From JAGOMX01 sp041738135 (GTDB lineage Bacteria > Pseudomonadota > Alphaproteobacteria > JAGOMX01): a stretch of 64,000 nucleotides of DNA. Below, in pieces: positions 1 through 8,488 of the stretch. The position numbers and the translations under genes are program-made. The stretch is from positions 44,251 to 108,250 of the forward strand of contig JBGSQK010000057.1 in the NCBI GenBank assembly GCA_041738135.1, given 5' to 3'. The notes under the pieces are model-generated. The model searched no databases, was not told the origin of the DNA, and saw only the letters and a program-made list of their open reading frames with translations. Position 1 is the first letter of the stretch. Every line of letters begins with the position of its first letter.

Positions 1-1006
1 ATGCGTAACCCATCAAGGGCATTAACATGTAAAGTAGATTACCTGCTTGTTGGTCGAAATCTTCTTCTTCCCAATCACCTGGTACAACAATAACTGGGCT
101 TACATTGCCCAGTTCTGCTGAAACGGGTTTGGGGTTATGACGTATGCCAACTTCTTTGTTTTTTCTTCCTTCTTCGCCTGGTCCGAAAACAATAGCCTCA
201 AAAGTCTTATCTGAGCCAGTCATGTGTATGTTATCAACCAAGGGGTGTGTGGTTAGGTACTGACCTTCTTTAGCGCCGCCCACTACAATCCTTAGGAACC
301 CAGCTGTTACAAAGGGTTCAAAAATCTTTTCAAGAAGCCCTCCCAGATATTCAAGTACAGGATTCGATTTGTATACGACCACTTCCTTTTCAACAAACAA
401 TTTGTGTAATATGTCAGAAGGGGACAATGAAGCTGCATTGCCTGCACCCAAAATCAAGGATACGGCACCTTTAAAAGATTTATCTTTGTAACGAACAGCT
501 TGATACGAGGCAAGATCTTCCACGCGTGTTCCCTTTAGAAGATGAATTTCACCCCTGAGTCCAGGCATCCTCAACTCTTCTTCCTTATCGCGAGGGTAGG
601 ATTCAACTACCACATGATCACCATCTTGTTGAGCTTTTACCCAGGGCTTGCTTCCCCCGTGAGCTTCGATTTCTTTCATGAGTTCGAGATATCCCATAAT
701 ACTGCCCATACAAATCCTAGGCCACAAAGATGAATCCTGGCCACCCCAATGTCCTTCAGGAACATGTCTGGCCAGTAGGTCTAGTTCGATCCATTCTTGC
801 TCGTATTTTGCCACATTGGCCAAAGTAGCTTGTAGCAGCTCAACCTTTTTAGCGATTGGAAATGTCTCCACCCATTCCAGTTGATGGTCTTTTAGATCAC
901 GGAGATAGTCATCAATAGTTTCCTTCGGTGTGTCAGGCAGTTTGCCTGTTTCCAAAGATGCAATTTTAGACCCTCGTTGAATGTCAACTCTTACACCGTT
1001 TGCCAT
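1..1006 (-). CDS. aldehyde dehydrogenase superfamily protein, N-terminal part (runs off window edge)
   Basis: The gene starts at ATG 1006 and stays open to base 1, giving about 335 residues. The SD-like AGGGG at 1016-1020 lies just after the stop of the upstream paralogue, with only 14 bases between the two genes, so they form one operon. The protein matches its neighbour (1021-2781) along its whole visible length, including HMTGSDKTFEAIV (the TGS of the ALDH NAD site) and SAELGNVSPVIVVPGDW, which carries the conserved glutamate of the ALDH ELG motif. The window ends at ..LMGYA, just before the residue aligned with the catalytic cysteine of the paralogue, so that residue cannot be checked. 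Function is inferred as NAD(P)-dependent oxidation of an aldehyde; the substrate is unknown. Confidence 0.82.
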   Translation of the reverse strand, partial: MANGVRVDIQRGSKIASLETGKLPDTPKETIDDYLRDLKDHQLEWVETFPIAKKVELLQATLANVAKYEQEWIELDLLARHVPEGHWGGQDSSLWPRICMGSIMGYLELMKEIEAHGGSKPWVKAQQDGDHVVVESYPRDKEEELRMPGLRGEIHLLKGTRVEDLASYQAVRYKDKSFKGAVSLILGAGNAASLSPSDILHKLFVEKEVVVYKSNPVLEYLGGLLEKIFEPFVTAGFLRIVVGGAKEGQYLTTHPLVDNIHMTGSDKTFEAIVFGPGEEGRKNKEVGIRHNPKPVSAELGNVSPVIVVPGDWEEEDFDQQAGNLLYMLMPLMGYA

Positions 1007-1020
1007 CGTCTTGTTCCCCT

Positions 1021-2781
1021 TTACCCGCGAATAGCCGCAAACATCAGTCTTGCGAAGTCTGTCAACTTGTGGCTGATGGAATATTGTACAAAAGCCTTGG
1101 CCATTTTTGTATTAGTCGTCTTTTTAATAAACATTGGTGGCTCTGGGCTCTGGTAGAATGGAGTGAAAACCACCGACTTTTCTACTTTTTCCAGCATGTA
1201 AGGATTGTTTACAAAGCCATTGCCCGATTGAATGTTGTTGTACGTGGCGCCAGGATAGCCTCCCCATGGATTCCCACCTAAGGAAATACCCATGCCAGGG
1301 CTAGTATTAACAGCAACAGTGCCGTAATGGAGCTCATCAATTGCCTTCTTGAGTGTGCCATTATCTTCCAGTTCTTTCTGAGAAACAGGATCCACGATAA
1401 TGGCAGCAGACAGCGTTCCCCACAGTTTTTCGTTAGCGAATTTTACCGCATTGAGGAGATACTCCTCTTTGGTGGCACCATCCACATAGGCCTGTGTAGT
1501 AAAAGCGGCCCAAAACTCCCGGTTAAAAGCCATCTCATCTTTATTTGCATCCAGATCTTTCACCAGCATCCATGGTTGGTGATCTTCATCCAGTTTGCCA
1601 AAAACAGATGCGCCAGGATAACAAGTCATCGCATCGGAAAAAGTTTGCTCGGTACCGGGATAATAGTTAACAGCAGGTGGTATGTCAGCCATGAGCTCTT
1701 GGAGCTTGGTAACAAGTTTTTCTGAGCCTGGCCAGTTCTTGGGCAGAACAAGTACGCGCATAGTTGTGCATGTATATCCATTAAACATAGCGAGCATGGA
1801 AAACAGATTTTTTGCTTGATAATCGAAGTGTTTTTCTTCCCAGTCACCTGGAACGACGATTACAGGAGTGACGTTGCCAAGCTCACCGGTAACAGGTTTT
1901 GGGTTAACGCGATGGTCTTTTTCTTTGTTCTTGCGACCTTCTTCGCCCCCGCCATACACGATGGCTTCGAAAGTTTTATCCGAACCAGTCATATGGATAT
2001 CATCTACTAATGGGTGCATAACCAGGTGATGCCCCTCTTTGGCGCCACCTTGAACAATCTTCACGAAGCCCTCTTTAATAAAGGGCTTAAATATTTTCTC
2101 CATTAAGGGTCCCATGTATTCAAGCACAGGATGGGACTTAATGATGGCGACTTTATTTTCAACAAATAGCTTGTGATAAAGATCACCCACGGTCAAACTT
2201 GATACATTACCAGCCCCTAAGATGAGGGAGGTGCCCCCCTTAAAGTCTTTGTCTTTGTATGCCAGAGCCTGAAGTTTATCAAAATCTTCAATTCTTGTGC
2301 CCTTTGCCAAGTGCACTTCACTGCGTGTGCCGGACATTAGTATTTTGTCCAGAGCTCCCCTGGGAAAGGTTTCTACAACCACACGGTCACCGTCCTGACG
2401 AATAGGAACAAAGGGTTTATCAGGGCCATCTTTTTCTATATGTTTCAGCACATCTATATATAAATGAGTTGCTTGGGCAGCTATGGCAGGTCCAGCCAAG
2501 TAAGTCTGACTGGTTCCCCAATGACCTTCTGGGATATGTCTGGCTTTAAGGTCGGCCAGGGCCCACTCCTCGGAATATTTATCCAGATTCACCAGGACCT
2601 TTTCCAGTAGTTCTATTTTTTTGGCGATAGGATAGGTCTGCGCCCAAATGAGTTGGTGCTCTTTTAGATCTTTTAGATATTTATTAATGGTTTCGATGGG
2701 AGTATCGGGTAGCTTACCGCTTTCCAAAACTTGAGTCTTGGATCCCCTTACGATCTCACTTTTCTTAATAGCTCTAGCCAT
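1021..2781 (-). CDS. aldehyde dehydrogenase superfamily protein
   Basis: 586 residues, somewhat longer than the usual ~500 of ALDHs because of an N-terminal extension. Visible ALDH signatures are HMTGSDKT (about 263-270, NAD-binding TGS), GELGNV with the general-base glutamate near E300, and NGYTCTT with the likely catalytic nucleophile near C338. The reaction expected from the family is NAD(P)-dependent oxidation of an aldehyde to an acid or acyl product. The substrate cannot be told from sequence. It is the first gene of a two-gene tandem pair of paralogues on the minus strand and is divergent from birA. No signal peptide is present, so it should be cytoplasmic. Confidence 0.87.
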   Translation of the reverse strand: MARAIKKSEIVRGSKTQVLESGKLPDTPIETINKYLKDLKEHQLIWAQTYPIAKKIELLEKVLVNLDKYSEEWALADLKARHIPEGHWGTSQTYLAGPAIAAQATHLYIDVLKHIEKDGPDKPFVPIRQDGDRVVVETFPRGALDKILMSGTRSEVHLAKGTRIEDFDKLQALAYKDKDFKGGTSLILGAGNVSSLTVGDLYHKLFVENKVAIIKSHPVLEYMGPLMEKIFKPFIKEGFVKIVQGGAKEGHHLVMHPLVDDIHMTGSDKTFEAIVYGGGEEGRKNKEKDHRVNPKPVTGELGNVTPVIVVPGDWEEKHFDYQAKNLFSMLAMFNGYTCTTMRVLVLPKNWPGSEKLVTKLQELMADIPPAVNYYPGTEQTFSDAMTCYPGASVFGKLDEDHQPWMLVKDLDANKDEMAFNREFWAAFTTQAYVDGATKEEYLLNAVKFANEKLWGTLSAAIIVDPVSQKELEDNGTLKKAIDELHYGTVAVNTSPGMGISLGGNPWGGYPGATYNNIQSGNGFVNNPYMLEKVEKSVVFTPFYQSPEPPMFIKKTTNTKMAKAFVQYSISHKLTDFARLMFAAIRG

Positions 2782-2961
2782 GATAAACCCCTCTGGAAAT
2801 GATGTTAACCCTATCTATAACCATATCATGCTGTTTATTAACAACTGGTTAATATTAGTTCAAATTCGAATAATAAAATGCATTTTTTACGACATTTTTG
2901 AATTATTTTTCATTTTGAGTGTGTTAAAGTGGTCTGTACTGGAAAATGAGGATGTTTTTCT

Positions 2962-3687
2962 TTGAAAATGATTTGTTATGACTCTATTGATTCTACTATG
3001 GATGAAGCTAAGCGTCTGTTGCACAAGGATTTTGAGGGCAATCTGGAAAGCGTTATTCTTGCCAAAGTACAAACAGGTGGCAGGGGGCGTCATGGACGCA
3101 TCTGGGTGTCTCGCCCGGGCAATTTGTTTATGTCTTATGTGGCATCCAGTGTTGAACCCTCGCTTCTCTCTCAATTTGCTTTATTGTGGGGGATTGTATT
3201 GCAGCAGGTTATCTCCCAATGCACTCAAAGTGTTGTCCAATGTAAGTGGCCCAACGATGTGCTGGTGGATGGCAAGAAGATAGCTGGCGTATTAGTTGAA
3301 CGCTATGAGGGGGCCCTCATTGTCGGCGTGGGTGTTAACCTAGAATACTATCCTGAAAAGGTTTTGTTTCACGCTACTTGTCTAAAAGAACACGTTGCTG
3401 AACTGCCTACACCAGTGGAATTGGCTCATATAATTGCAGATGAGTATAAGGCCAGTCGCATCCTCTGGGAGCAAAATGGCTTTGATCAGGTGCGAGTTAA
3501 GTGGTTGAAAAACGCCTGGAAACTGCATGAAGAGATAAATATTCGCCAAGAGGACAGATCTGTGGTAGGAATATTTGAGACCATTGATGCAATCGGAGCA
3601 CTTATACTTAAAAGTGCAGACGGTTTGGAACACAAGCTCTATGTGGGCGATTTGATAGAAGAGGTTACGGATGTTACTCGCAATTGA
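2962..3687 (+). CDS. birA: biotin--[acetyl-CoA-carboxylase] ligase
   Basis: Single-domain (BirA class I, no helix-turn-helix) biotin protein ligase of about 240 residues. The motif GGRGRHGRIWVS is the biotinyl-AMP loop, KWPNDV and KIAGVLVE are the usual active-site strands, and a small C-terminal SH3-like domain follows. It would biotinylate the carrier subunit of acetyl-CoA carboxylase. The open frame allows TTG at 2962 (GAGGA at 2948-2952, spacing 9) or ATG at 2968 (MICYDSIDST); an in-frame stop at 2947 excludes anything longer. The TTG has the better SD spacing, but the ATG is equally plausible. The 3' end overlaps coaX by 17 bp. The birA-coaX-rnj order is common in alphaproteobacteria, often after the nuo operon, which is not present here. 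Confidence 0.93.
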   Translation: MKMICYDSIDSTMDEAKRLLHKDFEGNLESVILAKVQTGGRGRHGRIWVSRPGNLFMSYVASSVEPSLLSQFALLWGIVLQQVISQCTQSVVQCKWPNDVLVDGKKIAGVLVERYEGALIVGVGVNLEYYPEKVLFHATCLKEHVAELPTPVELAHIIADEYKASRILWEQNGFDQVRVKWLKNAWKLHEEINIRQEDRSVVGIFETIDAIGALILKSADGLEHKLYVGDLIEEVTDVTRN

Positions 3688-4453
3688 TGCTGGCAACACG
3701 AATGTGGAATTTGCAGTGTTCGAAAAGAAGCACCTTGTGGCCCAATGGCGAGCAGGATCTTCTATGAAACGCACACCCGATGAATGGGCGTCTTGGTTGA
3801 TCAGTTTGATGCAACTGGCGAAGGTAGATCACACCAAGGTTAGGCAGAGTATAATCTCCTGCGTGGTTCCCAACTTGCTTATGGATTTGACAGGTCTTTG
3901 TAGTCAACACTTCGGCCATGAGCCTATCGTTATGGGACAAGGTAAGTTGGAGCTTGGTTTAGGCTCGGACGTGGTTGATCCTGATGATGTGGGATCTGAT
4001 TTAATGACCGCATGCGTGGCTGCGAAGCAATTATTCGGGGCGCCCGCACTGATATTGGATATGGGAACAGCTACGACGCTTTCCTTGCTTGATCAAAATG
4101 GCAACTTTGCTGGTGTAGCAATTGCCCCTGGTTTGAATCTCTCATTAGAAGCCCTCACAGGTGGAGCAGCGCGTTTGCCGCAAGTGAGTTGGGCAAGAAC
4201 AGAAAAAGTGATTGGCACCACAACTTTATCAGCTATTCAAGGTGGCGTATATTGGGGGTATATGGGGTTGATCGAAAATCTCATTGTGCGTGCAAAAGAA
4301 CAATTCCTGGATATGCATCCAGAAGCAGAAATTAAAGTCATCGCCACCGGCGGGCTTGCCCGATATGTGGTTGAGGACACAAAATTAATCGACCATTATG
4401 ATCCAGACTTGGGTCTGAAAGGTCTGCAAATTATCGCAGAATTAAATAAGTAA
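3671..4453 (+). CDS. coaX: type III pantothenate kinase
   Basis: 260 residues, normal length for CoaX. The N-terminal ATP-binding motif DAGNTNVEFAVF and the second ASKHA motif LDMGTATTLSLLD are both present, followed by GGLARYV near the C terminus. The enzyme phosphorylates pantothenate in the first committed step of coenzyme A synthesis. CoaX proteins need a monovalent cation and are not feedback-inhibited by CoA; that is family knowledge. It overlaps the end of birA by 17 bp and precedes rnj by 13 bp, indicating translational coupling. Confidence 0.95.
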   Translation: MLLAIDAGNTNVEFAVFEKKHLVAQWRAGSSMKRTPDEWASWLISLMQLAKVDHTKVRQSIISCVVPNLLMDLTGLCSQHFGHEPIVMGQGKLELGLGSDVVDPDDVGSDLMTACVAAKQLFGAPALILDMGTATTLSLLDQNGNFAGVAIAPGLNLSLEALTGGAARLPQVSWARTEKVIGTTTLSAIQGGVYWGYMGLIENLIVRAKEQFLDMHPEAEIKVIATGGLARYVVEDTKLIDHYDPDLGLKGLQIIAELNK

Positions 4454-4466
4454 AATAGGTGAATAT

Positions 4467-6116
4467 ATGAAGAACTTTGGTAAGGAACTTTACTTTATCC
4501 CGCTGGGTGGATCCGGCGAGATTGGTATGAATTTAAACTTGTACGGATATGACGATCAATTCCTGATTGTCGACTTTGGTATAACCTTTGGTGATGACTT
4601 AGGCATTGATGTGATCATGCCGGATATCAGCTATCTGGAGGAAAATAAGGACAAGATCGTTGGTATGGTATTGACCCATGCCCATGAGGATCACATTGGA
4701 GCCATTCCATACATCTGGAACCGTTTGCGTTGCCCAATGTACGCAACACCTTTTACCGCTGCTATTATTCGTGGCAAGCTGAAGGATGCTGGATTCATTA
4801 AAGAAGCTGAGTTGGTTGAAGTGCCCATTGGCGGTGCTATGAAGCTGGGCGATTTTGATATTGAGTTCGTAACACTAACCCACTCCATACCTGAACCCAG
4901 TGCCATATGTATTAAGACGCCGCTGGGAACCATCGTTCACACGGGCGACTGGAAGATGGATACGGATCCTTTGGTGGGAGCGTCGACCGATATTGACCGC
5001 TTGCGCCAAATTGGCGATTCGGGTGTCTTGGCCTTGACCTGTGACTCTACTAACGTCTTTGTGGAAGGGCGCACAGAGTCTGAACTGGCCGTACGTGATT
5101 CCATGATCAAATTGGTGGGAGAGCAGGAAAACCGTGTAGCTGTTGCATTGTTTGCCAGCAATGTGGCGCGTCTTGAGACTTGTGCTATGGCAGCGGCGGC
5201 TCATAACCGTATTCCGGTGCTTGTGGGTAGGTCATTGTACCGTATGTATGAGGCAGCACGTGAGACAGGATATTTGGCCAATGTGCCAGAATTTATCACA
5301 CCTGAAAAAGCGGCTGGTCTGCCTCGGGATCAGGTTTTGTACCTGTGTACGGGATCGCAAGGTGAGCCACGGGCGGCTCTATCGCGCTTGGCTGATAAGT
5401 CACACCCCTTATTGAAACTTGATCGTGGCGACACGGTCATATTCTCTGCACGTAAGATTCCCGGCAACGAATTGTTGGTTGGTCTGATGCAAAACCGGTT
5501 GCAGAGCCAGGGCGTTGAAGTGATCTCCGATGGCGAAGAATTTACGCACGTGTCAGGACATCCTGCCCGTGACGAGCTTTGCGATATGTACAGCTTAATC
5601 CGCCCACAGATTTTGTTGCCGGTGCATGGTGAGCAATTACACATGCACGAGCAAGCAAAGTTGGCGTTAAGCCATGGTGTGCCGCAGGCGGTGGTGCCTT
5701 ATAACGGGTGTGTGATTCGCATTGCGCCAGGCAATCCACAAATTGTCAGCGATGTGCATAGTGGGCGCTGGGCCTATGATGGTAGCCGTGTTGTTCCTTT
5801 ATACAGTGAACACATTAAAGAGCGCGGTCGCATCATGCGTGATGGCGCTGTATTTGTGACCATTACACCGGATTTGATTAACCAAGAGCCCATGATGACG
5901 TTTATTGGTTTGGCTGCCGATGAAGGCGAGGCGGATCTATTGCGTAAACTAGCTTTGCGTGAATTTGCTGGTATGATTGAGAAGTCCACTGCCGAGCTCT
6001 GGGACAATGACCAGGAAATGACCGATCTGGTGCGTGTGGCAGTGAGGCGAGCGGCAAAAGCGGTTTGTGGTCGTAAGCCATATGTGCTAACCCATATCTT
6101 GCGCCCAGGGTTCTAA
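4467..6116 (+). CDS. rnj: ribonuclease J
   Basis: 549 residues, matching the family. The metallo-beta-lactamase motif THAHEDHIG (H71, H73, D75, H76) supplies the zinc ligands; HTGDWKMD, the beta-CASP insert and FTHVSGHPARDEL (His of the C-terminal metal/phosphate pocket) follow in order. RNase J is an endo- and 5'-to-3' exoribonuclease for mRNA decay and rRNA maturation and is widespread in alphaproteobacteria beside RNase E. The gene sits 13 bp after coaX and its stop abuts the start of the next gene with no gap, so it is in the middle of an operon. Confidence 0.95.
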   Translation: MKNFGKELYFIPLGGSGEIGMNLNLYGYDDQFLIVDFGITFGDDLGIDVIMPDISYLEENKDKIVGMVLTHAHEDHIGAIPYIWNRLRCPMYATPFTAAIIRGKLKDAGFIKEAELVEVPIGGAMKLGDFDIEFVTLTHSIPEPSAICIKTPLGTIVHTGDWKMDTDPLVGASTDIDRLRQIGDSGVLALTCDSTNVFVEGRTESELAVRDSMIKLVGEQENRVAVALFASNVARLETCAMAAAAHNRIPVLVGRSLYRMYEAARETGYLANVPEFITPEKAAGLPRDQVLYLCTGSQGEPRAALSRLADKSHPLLKLDRGDTVIFSARKIPGNELLVGLMQNRLQSQGVEVISDGEEFTHVSGHPARDELCDMYSLIRPQILLPVHGEQLHMHEQAKLALSHGVPQAVVPYNGCVIRIAPGNPQIVSDVHSGRWAYDGSRVVPLYSEHIKERGRIMRDGAVFVTITPDLINQEPMMTFIGLAADEGEADLLRKLALREFAGMIEKSTAELWDNDQEMTDLVRVAVRRAAKAVCGRKPYVLTHILRPGF

Positions 6117-6362
6117 ATGAGCATCTTTACCGGTATCATGGTCTACGTGATTCTTTGGTGGTTGCTGTTCTTTATGGTATTGCCATGGGGGATTCAACCT
6201 ATTGAACAACCTGAAGCCGGTTGGCAACGAGGTGCACCTTACAAGCCAAAGCTATGGATGAAAGCGCTGGTGACCACAGGTCTTGCAACGGTTGCGTTTT
6301 GTTTGTTATACCTATATGTCCCGGCTGATTTAATGCAGTGGGAAGTGTTTAAAGAAAAATGA
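6117..6362 (+). CDS. DUF1467 family membrane protein
   Basis: 81 residues with two hydrophobic helices (about 5-25 and 48-68) separated by the conserved segment LPWGIQPIEQPEAGWQRGAP, characteristic of DUF1467 proteins. These are small inner-membrane proteins of unknown function, largely confined to alphaproteobacteria and commonly encoded next to rnj, as here. The ATG directly follows the rnj stop codon. Function is unknown. Confidence 0.85.
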   Translation: MSIFTGIMVYVILWWLLFFMVLPWGIQPIEQPEAGWQRGAPYKPKLWMKALVTTGLATVAFCLLYLYVPADLMQWEVFKEK

Positions 6363-6370
6363 GGGAAATC

Positions 6371-7024
6371 ATGAGAAAGTTTGTGACCATCACATTAATG
6401 TGCTTCGCTTCCATAAATCTTGTGCATGCAGAAGAAAAGAAATCATCTAGCTCAGAAAACGCATCCTTTCATGGCTCAAAAACTTTAAAAGATAAAAACT
6501 ATAATGAGCTCACCATTAATGGTCCGGCCGACCTGGAAAAGGTAACAGCCAATTCGTTGAAAGTGAATGGACCTTTAAAATCCCTTAATATCAAAGTCAA
6601 AAAAATGAACATCAAGGGACCCACCATATTAACCAATGCGCAAGTGAATACGGCCGAAGCCCATGGTCCAACGGAGGTAGCCGGATCAACCATCGCGGAT
6701 ACGATCAGCGTTTATGGCCCCATGTTGACGTTTACCAGTAAATTTTTAGGACCAGTAAAGGTCCTGGGACCTATTGATGCTCTGAGTGTCGCCTTCGAAA
6801 AATCTCTCACCATTGGTGGGCACGACAGTAAGTTCGAAAAATGCGTAACGAAAAAAATCATCGTTAGCAAACCCACAGGCTTACACGCCATGAAGCAAGT
6901 AGTGCACGTCAAAGGCGGATCTATCGAAGAAGTAGAATTTGAAGGCGGCAACGGCGTGGTGGAAGCTGACAAAGAAGCCAAGGTAGGTCGCGTAGTAGGC
7001 GGCGCTTTGAATAAGCCGAAGTAA
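6371..7024 (+). CDS. secreted repeat protein with 16-17 residue GP period (predicted beta-solenoid)
   Basis: Start ATG 6371 is preferred over the in-frame ATG at 6359 because AGGGAAA lies at 6362-6368 and the product then begins with a clear signal peptide (MRKFVTITLMCFASINLVHA, likely cut before EEKK). The mature part (about 197 residues) contains NGP, NGP, KGP, HGP, YGP and LGP at intervals of 16 or 17 residues, with alternating hydrophobic positions in between. Such regular spacing suggests a right-handed beta-solenoid with one GP turn per coil. A less regular C-terminal part (after about residue 135) has one cysteine. It overlaps the DUF1467 reading frame region and is probably co-transcribed. 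I do not recognise the family; a periplasmic or surface scaffold role is only a guess. Confidence 0.75.
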   Translation: MRKFVTITLMCFASINLVHAEEKKSSSSENASFHGSKTLKDKNYNELTINGPADLEKVTANSLKVNGPLKSLNIKVKKMNIKGPTILTNAQVNTAEAHGPTEVAGSTIADTISVYGPMLTFTSKFLGPVKVLGPIDALSVAFEKSLTIGGHDSKFEKCVTKKIIVSKPTGLHAMKQVVHVKGGSIEEVEFEGGNGVVEADKEAKVGRVVGGALNKPK

Positions 7025-7412
7025 AAAGCTTTCCTTTAACCAGTGCCTTTGTATACGTGAAAAACAATTCAAGCTGATCGTTTTTACCAATCGCAATGAA
7101 GTCCCAAAAACCCAAACTCTATTGAGTTCTGAGGCAAAAGCTGTTGCAACTAGTTTTGGGGTGCTTTCGAAATAAGAAAAACCATGAAAGCTAGCTACAG
7201 ATTATGTTTTATTTGCTTTGGAGTCCCACAACTACCTGTATTAGGCATAAAGGAGGCCTATTACTTTAACTTCTTTGTCCAGCAAGTCTTGCATTTTAAA
7301 ACCAGGAAGCGCAAATGTGAGCCACATAGGATGATGTTTAATGAATATTTCACTATTTGCACGTTATAATACCCATATAGTGAACGTAAGTATGTACCGA
7401 AGGAGAAGCATC
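7025..7412 (+). other. intergenic region, no convincing gene
   Basis: About 390 bases between the solenoid-like protein and the SDR gene. Short open frames exist on both strands but lack SD sequences. A minus-strand frame near 6921-7115 partly runs over the preceding gene and reads weakly protein-like, so a decayed gene cannot be excluded. A TATAAT lies at 7365-7370. Confidence 0.4.
7365..7370 (+). promoter_or_regulatory. possible -10 box upstream of the SDR gene
   Basis: A perfect TATAAT hexamer sits 43 bases before ATG 7413. The region 17 bases upstream (7342-7347, tgaata) is a poor -35 box, so this is only a candidate promoter. Confidence 0.3.
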
Positions 7413-8171
7413 ATGAGCCGCGTTAAGGATAAGATTGTTGTTGTCACTGGGGCTGGTTCAGGTATAGGTGAGGCTGCTTGCCTATTGCTAGCTAGTGAAG
7501 GTGCCTTAGTGGCCGTTACGGGCAGGGACCAGAAAAAATGTCAACTCGTAGTTGATCAAATTACAAAAAAAGGTGGCGTTGCCAAATTCTGGCGTATGGA
7601 TACTACTGACGAAAGTGAAGTTGATCAGACTATGCGATCTATTCACAAGACATTTGGCCATATAGATGGATTGGTGAACAATGCCGGTATATCGGGTGCA
7701 AATCCCAAAACTCACAAAGTCACAACTCAGGAGTGGGATAATGTGATGAATGTGAATATGCGTGGCGTATTTTTCTGTACACGTTCCGTGTTGCCGCTAA
7801 TGAAGGAGGACGGTGGCGGCAGTATAGTCAACGTCTCTTCCATATTAGGTATAGTCGGAAACTCTGCTATGCCATCTGCTTATATTGCCTCAAAAGGAGG
7901 TGTCCGGCTATTGACCAAAGCTGATGCCCTAGCTTATGCAGAAAACAATATTCGTGTAAATTCTATCCATCCGGGATTTGTATGGACCCCCATATTTCAG
8001 GCAGCCGTTGATAGAGGTCTAAAAAGAGAGGATCTCACTCCCGGAGTTCCGATGAGTAGAGTGGCTGAACCTATAGAAATCGCTTATGGCATTTTATTTC
8101 TCATATCTGATGAATCCTCCTACATGACCGGCAGCGAATTAGTTATTGATGGCGGCGTAACGGCGAAGTAA
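7413..8171 (+). CDS. short-chain dehydrogenase/reductase (SDR), classical type
   Basis: 252 residues from ATG 7413, chosen because AGGAG at 7401-7405 stands 7 bases before it and the longer frame adds a non-SDR leader. The order TGAGSGIG (NAD(P)-binding), DTTDES (cofactor-specificity loop region), NNAGIS, NVSS (catalytic Ser), YIASKGG (Tyr-x-x-x-Lys) and IHPGFVWTP is that of classical SDR oxidoreductases. The family reduces or oxidises alcohols, ketones or acyl intermediates; the substrate is unknown. It is monocistronic by appearance. Confidence 0.88.
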   Translation: MSRVKDKIVVVTGAGSGIGEAACLLLASEGALVAVTGRDQKKCQLVVDQITKKGGVAKFWRMDTTDESEVDQTMRSIHKTFGHIDGLVNNAGISGANPKTHKVTTQEWDNVMNVNMRGVFFCTRSVLPLMKEDGGGSIVNVSSILGIVGNSAMPSAYIASKGGVRLLTKADALAYAENNIRVNSIHPGFVWTPIFQAAVDRGLKREDLTPGVPMSRVAEPIEIAYGILFLISDESSYMTGSELVIDGGVTAK

Positions 8172-8488
8172 ATGAATTATATTTGAAAGGCATTACCATA
8201 GGCTTTAAACGTGCATATCACTCGTTTAATCTTTTTGGAGCAGTAATTATGCTGGATTATAAGTGCTTCCAAAAGAGTGCCCTACGTATATACCCTTATC
8301 AAACCGACACAAAAAAAATGATAATAGAGTTTTTCGCCCCAATTTCATGCGATATTGGATCTGGTTGCGGTAGAGGGTCACGTCTCCAACATTATCTTAT
8401 ATAATTATATTGACAAAACTAGTATTAAGCCTTACTTGTATATTAGAATTTGATGATTTCATTTTTTTATTGTTTAAAAGGACTTGTT
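8172..8488 (+). other. intergenic region with a candidate promoter
   Basis: About 317 AT-rich bases before the CE-protease-like gene. A consensus -35 box TTGACA is at 8410-8415, but the region 17 bases downstream (tacttg, 8433-8438) is a weak -10; TATATT at 8439-8444 lies too far away at 23 bases. Nothing else was recognised. Confidence 0.35.

Noticed and set aside
6881..7115. Possible decayed regulator on the minus strand
   Set aside because: Resemblance is weak, overlaps the end of a real gene and has no SD; cannot be supported.
8183..8404. 73-codon frame after the SDR gene
   Set aside because: No SD and no similarity; composition like the surrounding AT-rich intergenic DNA.
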